Shown: positions 1-6,591 of the stretch, piece after piece | Layout of the letters: every line of letters begins with the position of its first letter | Position numbering within the stretch: position 1 is the first letter of the stretch | DNA from: an uncultured Blautia sp. | GTDB taxonomy: Bacteria > Bacillota > Clostridia > Lachnospirales > Lachnospiraceae | Length of the DNA: 13,332 nt | Direction: 5' to 3' | Assembly (NCBI GenBank): GCA_900547685.1 | Contig: URHS01000058.1 | Coordinates: 1 to 13,332 of the forward strand | Notes under the pieces: model-generated | The model's database searches: none | What the model was told of the DNA's origin: nothing | What the model saw: the letters and a program-made list of their open reading frames with translations, nothing else | Program-made: the position numbers and the translations under genes

Positions 1-113
1 GTGCAAAAGCTGCTAACCTGGACGCTATCCATGATACAGTTCATGAAATGGCCAGAGATGAAGCTAGACACGGTAAAGCATTTGAAGGTCTTTTAAAGAG
101 ATATTTCGGTTAA
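1..113 (+). CDS. Reverse rubrerythrin, copy 1 (3' end only)
   Basis: This is the last 36 codons plus TAA of a rubrerythrin; the 5' part lies outside the window. The reading frame begins at base 3. The encoded 36 residues are identical to residues 145-180 of the complete copy at 841-1383 and include the second diiron ExxH motif (EARH) and the C-terminal KRYFG. Only six bases differ between the copies in this stretch, all synonymous and all in the last 19 codons. The homology continues past the stop into a shared CCTCCGCATAG block. By family knowledge the product would be a cytosolic NADH-dependent peroxidase that detoxifies hydrogen peroxide in anaerobes. It is followed by its own terminator, so it is probably transcribed separately from perR. 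Confidence 0.93.
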   Translation, partial: AKAANLDAIHDTVHEMARDEARHGKAFEGLLKRYFG

Positions 114-159
114 TTTTTTAATTTTTTTATTGAAGTAAATCCTCCGCATAGTAAAAAAT

Positions 160-210
160 TGTTGGATTAAGCGCATCATAAATATATGGTTGCTTAATCC
201 AATATTTTTT
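160..210 (+). terminator. Rho-independent terminator after rubrerythrin copy 1
   Basis: An 11-bp perfect stem pairs TTGGATTAAGC (162-172) with GCTTAATCCAA (192-202). It may be extended by a G-U and a T-A pair. The loop is 19 nt and a T-rich tail (TATTTTTT) ends at 210. It separates copy 1 from the perR promoter. Confidence 0.85.
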
Positions 211-220
211 GCCATCATAC

Positions 221-249
221 TTGACTATTTTCATCAAGTATGATAGTAT
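221..249 (+). promoter_or_regulatory. perR promoter (sigma-A type)
   Basis: TTGACT (221-226), a 17-bp spacer and TAGTAT (244-249), with a TG one base upstream of the -10 box (extended -10). The PerR-type box at 255-269 follows directly and covers the expected start point, which implies autorepression. Confidence 0.7.
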
Positions 250-254
250 CATAT

Positions 255-269
255 TAATAACAATTACTA
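255..269. promoter_or_regulatory. PerR-type operator upstream of perR
   Basis: The sequence TAATAAC-A-ATTACTA is a 7-1-7 inverted repeat of the Fur-superfamily type and resembles the PerR consensus TTATAAT-N-ATTATAA. It lies 5 bp after the -10 box. The rubrerythrin operator at 750-764 has the same placement. Confidence 0.65.
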
Positions 270-312
270 TTATTTAATTTGTCAGTTGTTTTTCTGACAG
301 AAAGGAGAATAT

Positions 313-720
313 ATGGCTACTTTGAAATACAGCCGGCAAAGAGAATGTATCAGAGAATATGTTCAAAAGTCTAAGGAACACCCTACCGCTGATCAGGTAT
401 ACGCTGAAATCAAACGAGAATTTCCCAATATCAGTCTGGGAACTGTGTACCGTAATCTGTCACTTTTAGTAGAGCTTGGGGAAATTGCAAAAATTTCTAC
501 CGGAAACAGTCCTGACCGCTTTGATTGCAATACCCGACCACACAGTCATTTTATCTGCACACATTGCCATTGTATACAAGATGTGGAAGACAATGAGTTC
601 GACTGTATGGTAAAGAAAGTTGCTGCTAATATTGACGGAAAAATAACCGAGCAAACTACTACTTTTTACGGGCTTTGCAATGATTGCCTGAAAGAAAAAG
701 ATTTATTAAAAAGTAGTTGA
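313..720 (+). CDS. perR: Peroxide-responsive Fur-family repressor PerR
   Basis: A 135-aa Fur-superfamily metalloregulator. Residues 1-70 hold the winged helix (SLGTVYRNLSLL, 41-52). The structural zinc site is C82-x-x-C85 with C122-x-x-C125. The regulatory metal residues known from Bacillus PerR appear at the matching places: H23, D71, H77, H79 and D90. Aspartate at the last position, five residues after the second Cys, is the PerR-type residue (Fur usually has Glu). Metal-catalysed histidine oxidation by peroxide is the known sensing route. The start has a strong SD (AAAGGAGAA) about 7 nt upstream. The gene lies between two rubrerythrin copies, and its stop codon overlaps the -35 box of the second. 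The protein is slightly shorter at its N-terminus than Bacillus PerR. Confidence 0.9.
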   Translation: MATLKYSRQRECIREYVQKSKEHPTADQVYAEIKREFPNISLGTVYRNLSLLVELGEIAKISTGNSPDRFDCNTRPHSHFICTHCHCIQDVEDNEFDCMVKKVAANIDGKITEQTTTFYGLCNDCLKEKDLLKSS

Positions 721-745
721 CAAATATAGTCAAGTATGCTAAATT
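717..745 (+). promoter_or_regulatory. Rubrerythrin copy 2 promoter (sigma-A, extended -10)
   Basis: TTGACA (717-722) overlaps the perR stop codon. A 17-bp spacer leads to TAAATT (740-745), preceded by TGC (extended -10). The expected start near 752 falls inside the PerR-type box. The leader of about 88 nt contains a small CTGGC/GCCAG hairpin (785-797). Confidence 0.75.
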
Positions 746-749
746 AAAA

Positions 750-764
750 TAGTAATCATTACTG
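750..764. promoter_or_regulatory. PerR-type operator upstream of rubrerythrin copy 2
   Basis: TAGTAAT-C-ATTACTG is a 7-1-7 inverted repeat with six of seven base pairs symmetric. It starts 4 bp after the -10 box and covers the transcription start. A repressor bound here would block initiation, as expected for peroxide-induced rubrerythrin. Confidence 0.75.
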
Positions 765-840
765 TTATTACTTTTTAAAAAAACCTGGCAATGCCAGATT
801 TCATAGCAAAAATTATTTAAATGAAAAGGAGATTATTATT

Positions 841-1383
841 ATGAAAAAATTTGTATGTAGTGTATGTGGTTATGTTCATGAAGGCGATGCAGCTCCGGAA
901 AAATGTCCAGTTTGTGGCGTAGGCGCTGAAAAATTTGTAGAACAGTCTGAAGAAAGAAGTTGGGCAGCTGAACACGTTGTAGGTGTTGCACAGGGCGTTA
1001 GTGAAGACATCTTAGCTGATTTAAGAGCAAACTTCGAAGGTGAATGTTCTGAAGTTGGTATGTACTTAGCTATGGCCAGAGTTGCTCATAGAGAAGGATA
1101 TCCTGAAATCGGATTATACTGGGAAAAAGCTGCTTGGGAAGAAGCTGAACATGCTGCTAAATTCGCTGAATTATTAGGTGAAGTTGTTACTGACAGCACA
1201 AAGAAAAATCTGGAAATGCGTGTTGAAGCTGAAAACGGTGCTACAGCCGGTAAATTTGATTTAGCTAAACGTGCAAAAGCTGCTAACCTGGACGCTATCC
1301 ATGATACAGTTCATGAAATGGCCAGGGACGAAGCTAGACATGGTAAAGCATTCGAAGGTCTGTTAAAGAGATACTTCGGTTAA
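841..1383 (+). CDS. Reverse rubrerythrin, copy 2
   Basis: A 180-aa protein with an N-terminal rubredoxin domain (C6-x-x-C9, C22-P-x-C25) followed by a ferritin-like diiron domain. This is the inverted domain order of reverse rubrerythrins. Diiron ligands are visible as E66, E101-x-x-H104, E159 and E164-x-x-H167. The family acts as NADH peroxidases, and some members also as terminal oxidases, protecting anaerobes from H2O2 and oxygen. In Clostridium acetobutylicum homologous genes are also duplicated and PerR-controlled (established knowledge). The SD AAAAGGAGA lies about 9 nt before the ATG. The gene is single, bounded by its own promoter with PerR box and a strong terminator. The last 36 residues are identical to copy 1. 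Confidence 0.94.
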   Translation: MKKFVCSVCGYVHEGDAAPEKCPVCGVGAEKFVEQSEERSWAAEHVVGVAQGVSEDILADLRANFEGECSEVGMYLAMARVAHREGYPEIGLYWEKAAWEEAEHAAKFAELLGEVVTDSTKKNLEMRVEAENGATAGKFDLAKRAKAANLDAIHDTVHEMARDEARHGKAFEGLLKRYFG

Positions 1384-1415
1384 TTTATTAAAGTAAACTC
1401 CTCCGCATAGCAAGT

Positions 1416-1453
1416 GGCAGTCGTTGAAATCCAACGACTGCCTTTCTATTTTT
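1416..1453 (+). terminator. Rho-independent terminator after rubrerythrin copy 2
   Basis: An 11-bp perfect stem pairs GGCAGTCGTTG (1416-1426) with CAACGACTGCC (1432-1442), with a 5-nt loop and a T-rich tail TTTCTATTTTT. The stem sequence is unrelated to the terminator of copy 1, so the duplicated segment ends between the stop codon and this hairpin. Confidence 0.92.
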
Positions 1454-1467
1454 CCTTCTGTAAGGAG

Positions 1468-1496
1468 TTGATTTCATCTTTACATCTCCTTATAAT
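1468..1496 (+). promoter_or_regulatory. nagA operon promoter (sigma-A type)
   Basis: TTGATT (1468-1473), a 17-bp spacer and a perfect TATAAT (1491-1496) lie 35 bp before the nagA start codon. No clear repressor palindrome was seen in the short leader. Confidence 0.75.
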
Positions 1497-1530
1497 AAAA
1501 ATATAAATAAACATAAAGGGAGAATTCACT

Positions 1531-2634
1531 ATGATTATCAAAAATGGTTTCGTATTCCAGGAAGATGGCACCTTCCTGAAAAAAGATTTATATGTAGAAA
1601 ACGACAGAATTGTAGCTACAGAAGCAGAAGTAACAGATAAAACAGTCATTGACGCTTCCGGTTTAAAGGTTATCCCCGGTCTTGTAGATGTTCACAGCCA
1701 TGGTGCAAAAGGCCATGATTTCTGTGATGCAGATCCAGAAGGCTTAAAGGTTATTTTACAGTATGAAAAGGAACACGGTATCACTTCTTACTGCCCTACT
1801 TCCATGACACTTGCAAAGGAACAGCTCATGGATATCTTCTCTACTGCAACCAAAGTAGCACCCTCAAAAGATCTTGCTCATATTATCGGTGTAAATATGG
1901 AGGGCCCGCTGATTGATATTAAAAAGAAAGGTGCACAGGCCGGCGAGCACATTTCTGTTCCTGACGCCTCTTTCTTCAGAGCATGTAATGAAGCCTCAGG
2001 AAATCAGATTAAACTGGTAACTCTGGCTCCAAACGTAGACAAGGCTTTTGATTTTATTCAGGAAGTAAAAGATGAAGTTGTTATTTCTATCGGTCATACT
2101 ACTGCAAATTATGAATGTGCAAAAAAAGCTATGGATATGGGTGCAAAACACGTAACTCATTTATACAATGCCATGCCTCCATTTGCTCACAGAGACCCAG
2201 GTGTTGTAGGCGCTGCCTGTGATACACCGGACTGTATGGTAGAACTTATTTGCGATGGTTTCCACATTCACCCTTCTGCAATCCGCACTACATTTAAAAT
2301 GTTCGGTGATGAACGTGTTGTCCTCATCAGTGACTCCATGATGGCAACCGGTATGCCAAATGGTAAATACGAACTTGGAGGACAGGAAGTTACTATGACA
2401 GATTGTTTTGCCGCTCTTTCTGATGGTACAATTGCAGGTTCTGCTACAAACCTTTTCGACTGTATGAAAAAAGCTATGGAATTTGGTATTCCTGAGTCCA
2501 CTGCTCTCTTTGCAGCTACCAGAAACCCTGCTAAGAGCATTGGCGTATACGACAAAGTAGGTTCTCTTACTCCCGGTAAATATGCAGATATTGTCCTGGT
2601 AAATGATAACTATGAAATTCAGCAGGTAATCTAA
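1531..2634 (+). CDS. nagA: N-acetylglucosamine-6-phosphate deacetylase
   Basis: A 367-aa amidohydrolase that converts N-acetylglucosamine-6-phosphate to glucosamine-6-phosphate and acetate in the cytosol, feeding wall precursor synthesis or glycolysis. Motifs in order: the metal-binding DVHSHG (H55, H57), the catalytic-site EGP (E124), SIGHTTA (H189), THLYNAM (H210), the catalytic aspartate in LISDSM (D268), and the substrate-loop GSATNL. Length is near normal for the family. The SD AAAGGGAGA lies about 8 nt before the ATG. No nagB or sugar transporter is adjacent. A MoxR-like ATPase begins 22 bp downstream with no terminator between, so the three genes probably share a transcript. Confidence 0.95.
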   Translation: MIIKNGFVFQEDGTFLKKDLYVENDRIVATEAEVTDKTVIDASGLKVIPGLVDVHSHGAKGHDFCDADPEGLKVILQYEKEHGITSYCPTSMTLAKEQLMDIFSTATKVAPSKDLAHIIGVNMEGPLIDIKKKGAQAGEHISVPDASFFRACNEASGNQIKLVTLAPNVDKAFDFIQEVKDEVVISIGHTTANYECAKKAMDMGAKHVTHLYNAMPPFAHRDPGVVGAACDTPDCMVELICDGFHIHPSAIRTTFKMFGDERVVLISDSMMATGMPNGKYELGGQEVTMTDCFAALSDGTIAGSATNLFDCMKKAMEFGIPESTALFAATRNPAKSIGVYDKVGSLTPGKYADIVLVNDNYEIQQVI

Positions 2635-2656
2635 TCTCTGCAGAAAGGGGCATCTT

Positions 2657-3544
2657 ATGGATTTTAACGAAGATTTGCAGTCACGTATTGACACTTTTAA
2701 AAGCCAATATCCACTGCCCGATTCACTAAAGGCAAGGCTTGTTACCCCTGCTATGCCTTTTTATGGAACAAAAATTCTCACACAGGCAGTTACTGCTTTA
2801 TTAGAGGGTGAAAATCTGTTACTGTGCGGAGATAAAGCAACTGGAAAAAACATACTGGCTGAAAATCTGGCATGGATTTTCGGCCGTCCCACCTATAACA
2901 TTTCTTTTCATGTAAATACAGACAGTAGCAGCCTCATTGGAACAGATACCTTTAAAAACAATGAAGTCACTTTAAGGCAGGGACCTATCTATCAATGCGC
3001 GGTTTCCGGCGGTTTTGGTATTCTGGATGAAATCAATATGGCAAAAAATGATGCGGTAGCTGTGCTGCACGCAGTTTTGGATTACCGCAGGGTCATGGAC
3101 GTACCGGGATATGAGAAAATCAACCTCCACCCTGCCACACGTTTTATTGGCACTATGAACTACGGCTATGCAGGCACAAAAGAATTAAATGAAGCTCTTG
3201 TTTCCCGTTTTATGGTAATTAATATGCCTCCGCTTTCTATGGAACGCTTGGAACAGATTTTAAGAAATATTTTTCCGCACATCAAAGCCGATGCTCTGGA
3301 ACAGTTCTGCGGCTTATTTCTGGATTTACAGTTAAAAGCAAAAAATGGAGAAATCTCTACAAAAGCAGTGGATATGCGTGGATTGATTGGCGCTATCCGC
3401 CTGATTCATGGTGGCTTAACACCTGTAGAAGCTATTGAAATGGGTATTATAAATAAATCTTTTGATACTTTTGAACGGGAACTCATCAGTGATATCGTGA
3501 TGACTCGTATTCCTGATAGCTGGAAGAGTGGAGATGTATTTTAA
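2657..3544 (+). CDS. MoxR-like AAA+ ATPase
   Basis: A 295-aa AAA+ ATPase of the MoxR/NorQ/CbbQ type. Visible motifs are Walker A GDKATGKN (58-65), Walker B GILDEIN (121-127), sensor 1 in GTMNYG (165-170) and an arginine-finger-like VSRF (182-185). The Walker A ends in Asn where Thr or Ser normally helps bind magnesium. The family works as hexamers with a VWA partner to remodel or insert cofactors into a target protein. The SD AGAAAGGGG lies upstream of the ATG. Its stop overlaps the start of the VWA gene by one base, so the two are translationally coupled. The client is unknown, and NorQ or CbbQ function should not be assumed because no such enzyme is nearby. Confidence 0.85.
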   Translation: MDFNEDLQSRIDTFKSQYPLPDSLKARLVTPAMPFYGTKILTQAVTALLEGENLLLCGDKATGKNILAENLAWIFGRPTYNISFHVNTDSSSLIGTDTFKNNEVTLRQGPIYQCAVSGGFGILDEINMAKNDAVAVLHAVLDYRRVMDVPGYEKINLHPATRFIGTMNYGYAGTKELNEALVSRFMVINMPPLSMERLEQILRNIFPHIKADALEQFCGLFLDLQLKAKNGEISTKAVDMRGLIGAIRLIHGGLTPVEAIEMGIINKSFDTFERELISDIVMTRIPDSWKSGDVF

Positions 3545-5259
3545 TGAAAGAAAATATGATGGAAAACCGGCTGCAGAATCTCCTCTGGACAGTCAGTGAG
3601 GATTATAGCGCTGATGTGGCAATTAACCCCTCAGACCACCAAAAGTCCCCTTATATTGCCTTTTACAATATGATTCGACAGGGCGCTTTTCAAAAATATT
3701 TTGATACAGAGTTTTTTGACGCTTATATAGATGCAAAAATCCGGGACAGAGCTGAACCCTCCGTTCTTCTCTTAATCTCCGAACTCTGTATAGACAGTGC
3801 CGTCCATGTCAGAGTTGGCAATGAGAGAAAAGGCATTGAAAACATTCGCCGGAAAGCTTTTCGGGAAGTTTTAAAAAAGGATTCTTTTCGGTTCTCTCAT
3901 ACGGACTGGGATTATCTGGAATATTGTTATCTGCAGTTTCAGCTTTACGAAAAAATGGTAAATTCTCGTCTGCAGCCTTTGATTTTGAAAATATGTGCTC
4001 TCTCCCATGCCGACTCTGTGAAAGAGATTTGTGACTGTATCGACGAAGTATACCACACAGCTTACGAAAAAGGATTTGCAGAACAATTTCAAGGGATTCG
4101 CAGAGATGTAGACGGTCTGCAGTCATGTTTGGAGGATTTTGATGAAACTGAAGAAGAAAAGATAGATTCTAACGAAGAAACCATAAATATCTTCAGTGGA
4201 CATGTGGATGTACAGGACAATGGCAAAAAAGATAAATCCCGCGTAAAACTCCTTTCACTGGACAGGGAGTCCTCTAAACATCTGGAAAAATATATCGAGC
4301 TGAACTATGGGAAAAGTATTCTTCCTCCGGAAGAAAAAAAACGGCTGCAAGCGCATGTCTGTACGGGTATACATGCTGACTGCCGCATTCATATTACCAA
4401 AGGTGTTCTTCATAATACGGCAGAAACCAATGCAAAAACAGATTATGTAAAAAGGATAAAAGAAGAAAATCTGCATATTTATAAAAAGAATTTTCTTCTT
4501 ACAAGACAAAACATTTTATCTCTTTCAAATATGCTGAAAAGAGCACTTCGTACACGAACGGAACCGGAACGGTGTAGCAGTGAATATGGTACAATATGTG
4601 CCGCCAAACTCTGGAATATCGGACGTACAGAAAATTCCATGCTCTTTGAGCGAGAGCTACTGCAGGACAACTCAGATTTTACCGTAGAAATCCTCATTGA
4701 TGCCAGCGGTTCACAACAAAGACGCCAGAGTCTTGTGGCACTTCAGGGCTTTATTCTCAGCAGAGCTTTAAGCATTGCCGGCATTCCCCATCGTGTAACA
4801 GGATTCTGTACTTTCGGTTCTTATACAATCTTAAACGAATACAGAGATTATAACGAAGGGTCTGAAGCTGATGAAAATATTTTTGAATTTTATGGTTCTG
4901 CCAATAATCGTGACGGTCTTGCTGTAAGAGCTGCTGCCGACAGCTTGGATAAGCAGCCTCAGGAAAATAAAATCATGATTATATTAAGTGATGGGAATCC
5001 CAATGATATTATTGCTGCCAATGCCAGACAACAAAAAGAGAAGCAGCCATACTGTCTGGATTTTGCAGTCAAAGACACTGCTACTGAAGTCCGAAAGCTC
5101 AGAAATCGCAAAATATCTGTACTTGGTGTTTTTGCGGGAGAGGAAGAAGACCTCTCGGCAGAAAAGAAAATTTTCGGTAAAGATTTCGCCTATATTCACG
5201 ATATTTCCAATTTTTCCAATATCGTAGGACATTATCTCAAAAAACAAATTATAGGATAG
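3544..5259 (+). CDS. VWA-domain protein (CobT/NorD-like), partner of the AAA+ ATPase
   Basis: A 571-aa cytosolic protein without signal peptide or membrane segment. Residues 1-195 look helical. An acidic linker (about 197-213) is followed by a charged middle region. A C-terminal von Willebrand A domain starts at about 378. The metal-ion-dependent adhesion (MIDAS) motif is D386-A-S388-G-S390, with NRDG (455-458) and LSDGNPND (481-488) supplying further metal residues. This layout matches CobT/NorD/CbbO-type proteins that pair with MoxR-like ATPases. The chosen start overlaps the ATPase stop (TAATG) and has GGAGA about 9 nt upstream; later ATGs at 3556 and 3559 lack a better SD. It is the last gene of the unit. 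I infer that it tethers a client protein to the ATPase; the client is not identifiable here. Confidence 0.85.
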   Translation: MKENMMENRLQNLLWTVSEDYSADVAINPSDHQKSPYIAFYNMIRQGAFQKYFDTEFFDAYIDAKIRDRAEPSVLLLISELCIDSAVHVRVGNERKGIENIRRKAFREVLKKDSFRFSHTDWDYLEYCYLQFQLYEKMVNSRLQPLILKICALSHADSVKEICDCIDEVYHTAYEKGFAEQFQGIRRDVDGLQSCLEDFDETEEEKIDSNEETINIFSGHVDVQDNGKKDKSRVKLLSLDRESSKHLEKYIELNYGKSILPPEEKKRLQAHVCTGIHADCRIHITKGVLHNTAETNAKTDYVKRIKEENLHIYKKNFLLTRQNILSLSNMLKRALRTRTEPERCSSEYGTICAAKLWNIGRTENSMLFERELLQDNSDFTVEILIDASGSQQRRQSLVALQGFILSRALSIAGIPHRVTGFCTFGSYTILNEYRDYNEGSEADENIFEFYGSANNRDGLAVRAAADSLDKQPQENKIMIILSDGNPNDIIAANARQQKEKQPYCLDFAVKDTATEVRKLRNRKISVLGVFAGEEEDLSAEKKIFGKDFAYIHDISNFSNIVGHYLKKQIIG

Positions 5260-5261
5260 GA

Positions 5262-5305
5262 AAAGCAGCGGGAATATGATATTTTTCTCATTTTCCTGCT
5301 GCTTT
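5262..5305. terminator. Hairpin between convergent VWA and GIY-YIG genes
   Basis: A 13-bp stem with one G-U pair (5262-5274 with 5293-5305) and an 18-nt loop begins two bases after the VWA stop. Its right arm lies inside the last codons of the GIY-YIG gene. T-tails are weak on both strands, so it may be a moderate bidirectional terminator. Confidence 0.55.
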
Positions 5306-5539
5306 ATAAATAAGCTGAATTTTCATTTCTCTTTTCATCTGTTTAATCTCATATTCTCTACGCATTGCTTCCACTTTTGTATTAAATTCCTCAAAATAAA
5401 CCAATTCCACAGGACACCTGCTTTTCGTGTATTTTGCACCTTTTCCTGCGTTATGGCAGGCAATTCTCTTATCCAGATTGTTTGTCCACCCGGTATATAA
5501 GGTTCCATCACTGCATTTTACTATATAAGTATAATTCAT
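5288..5539 (-). CDS. GIY-YIG domain endonuclease-like protein (YhbQ/YazA family)
   Basis: An 83-aa protein consisting of one GIY-YIG domain. It starts MNYTYIVKCSDGTLYTGWTN, where YIV and YTG form the family's paired core strands. It continues with the conserved R and H of KRIACHN, a GKGAKYT loop, and the conserved Glu in MRREYEIK. The open frame extends 30 codons further upstream, but the start at 5539 is chosen because GGGAGAG lies just before it and because family members begin MNYTYIV. The upstream extension also carries an unpaired-looking inverted repeat. Single-domain proteins of this class are widespread and poorly understood; a role in DNA repair is suspected for YhbQ. It converges on the VWA gene. 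Confidence 0.88.
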   Translation of the reverse strand: MNYTYIVKCSDGTLYTGWTNNLDKRIACHNAGKGAKYTKSRCPVELVYFEEFNTKVEAMRREYEIKQMKREMKIQLIYKAAGK

Positions 5540-5565
5540 TTTTCTCTCCCGTAAGTCTATGTAAG

Positions 5566-5594
5566 GAACGTCCTGCCCCTTTGACATGACGTTC
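5566..5594. repeat. Inverted repeat in the leader of the GIY-YIG gene
   Basis: GAACGTC (5566-5572) and GACGTTC (5588-5594) form a perfect 7-bp inverted repeat with 15 bp between, 27 bp upstream of the start codon. It could be an operator or an RNA hairpin. The half-site spacing does not fit a Gram-positive LexA box. Confidence 0.4.
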
Positions 5595-5676
5595 TTATAT
5601 ATCAAGCCGCCGATTAAAAAGTATTTCACCCAGATTCTCTAATCACACCAAAAACTAACTGTACTATAAAATCGGC

Positions 5677-5695
5677 TGCGGATTTTCTTTCCGCA
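5677..5695 (-). terminator. Weak hairpin downstream of spoIIQ
   Basis: A 6-bp GC-rich stem (TGCGGA/TCCGCA) with a 7-nt loop lies about 46 bp past the spoIIQ stop. On the - strand it is followed by GCCGATTTTATAG, which is only a short T-run. It is the only terminator candidate for the sporulation pair. Confidence 0.35.
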
Positions 5696-5740
5696 TAGTT
5701 TATTATACTCTCACAGCCAGAATTTGTGAACGATATTCTT

Positions 5741-6502
5741 TTAAGGAAGGTACTGCATTGGATCTAATGGAACTCCATCTTTCGATAAAGCAAAATATAA
5801 GTTTGCTCCTTCCTTTGTGTAATATTTTGTAGGCTCACTGATATAACCTAATACACTTCCTGCTGAAACATATTCCTCTGCCTGAAATGGTACGTCTTTT
5901 AGCTGTCCGTAAACTGCCTGATAACCATTTCCCATATCTACCGTTACCGTCTGTCCTGTTTCTTCGTTATTTACTACAGATACAATTTTCCCATTTGCAA
6001 CTGCTGCCACCGGAGAACCTACTTCTGACGAAATCGCAATTGCCGGGTTGAGTTTGTACACATTTAAAGTCGGAAAATAAATTGTGTTATCCATATTGTA
6101 ATCTAAAACGATCTGTCCATTCACCGGCCATTCCATTAAAGAACTTTCTGTAAAGTTAATTTCCGGTGCTCCTGCTGCCTGTGCAGATGTATTTTCTGCT
6201 TCCTGTTCCGGTGCAGGTTCTTGTACAGACTCTTCCTGTACAGGTTCTTCCATACTCTCCTGTGTATTATCTTCTACTTCTCTTGTACCTTCTACCTCTG
6301 TAGTATTTACATCTTGTACTTCTTCTTCTCTTTCCTCTGTTTTTATTGCCTGGTCAACAATATCTTCCTCGTTCTCTTTAACAAATTCTTTCTCATTTGC
6401 TCTGCTCTTACTCCCAGACTGATAAACAGCCACGCAGGTAACTACCAGAGTAATTGCCAGTAAACTTCCCAGTGCTACACGAATTTTTCCTTTTTTACTC
6501 AT
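5741..6502 (-). CDS. spoIIQ: SpoIIQ-type forespore LytM-domain protein, zinc ligands lost
   Basis: A 253-aa protein: basic N-terminus (KKGKIR), one membrane anchor (about 9-28), a Glu-rich, low-complexity linker (about 38-110) and a C-terminal LytM/M23 peptidase fold (about 124-253). The fold is clear from PVNGQI, GSPVAAVANGKI, GYQAVYGQL and the KDGVPLDPMQYL ending. Every expected zinc or catalytic position is changed. The HxxxD site reads N152-PAI-A156, the HxH site reads N234-L-Y236, and the YxH position reads Gln200. By position after spoIID and by architecture it corresponds to SpoIIQ, which spans the forespore membrane and binds SpoIIIAH in the engulfment channel. It is therefore inferred to be a structural, not enzymatic, protein. 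The SD AGAGGTG lies about 7 nt upstream. A sigma-F-like promoter precedes it. Confidence 0.85.
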   Translation of the reverse strand: MSKKGKIRVALGSLLAITLVVTCVAVYQSGSKSRANEKEFVKENEEDIVDQAIKTEEREEEVQDVNTTEVEGTREVEDNTQESMEEPVQEESVQEPAPEQEAENTSAQAAGAPEINFTESSLMEWPVNGQIVLDYNMDNTIYFPTLNVYKLNPAIAISSEVGSPVAAVANGKIVSVVNNEETGQTVTVDMGNGYQAVYGQLKDVPFQAEEYVSAGSVLGYISEPTKYYTKEGANLYFALSKDGVPLDPMQYLP

Positions 6503-6556
6503 ATTTTTTCACCTCTGCCTTAGTGGGCTCATCCGCCCCTTTCTTGTTTTCAAATA

Positions 6557-6586
6557 TAGGATTACCAAAAAAAGCAGAAGTTATAC
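6557..6586 (-). promoter_or_regulatory. Candidate sigma-F promoter for spoIIQ
   Basis: Reading the - strand, GTATA (6586-6582), a 15-bp spacer and GGTAATCCTA (6566-6557) match the sigma-F consensus GYATA / GGNNANAHTR with a single mismatch. The predicted start lies about 48 bp before the spoIIQ ATG. The -35 box sits just past the spoIID stop, giving spoIIQ independent forespore expression, as in Bacillus. Confidence 0.55.
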
Positions 6587-6591
6587 ATATT

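Noticed and set aside
2657..5259. Nitric oxide reductase activation genes norQ/norD
   Set aside because: The proteins share the architecture only; no nitric oxide reductase or other denitrification gene is present, and the likely host is an anaerobic fermenter.
5276..5500. A 74-codon + strand frame opposite the GIY-YIG gene
   Set aside because: It is antisense to a recognisable domain, lacks an SD, and its Phe/Cys/His-rich translation is typical of shadow frames.
5566..5594. LexA (SOS) box upstream of the GIY-YIG gene
   Set aside because: The GAAC and GTTC halves are far more than four bases apart, so they do not match the Gram-positive LexA site.
5540..5629. N-terminal extension of the GIY-YIG protein starting at 5629
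   Set aside because: It has no SD, does not resemble the family, and the start at 5539 has GGGAGAG correctly placed.
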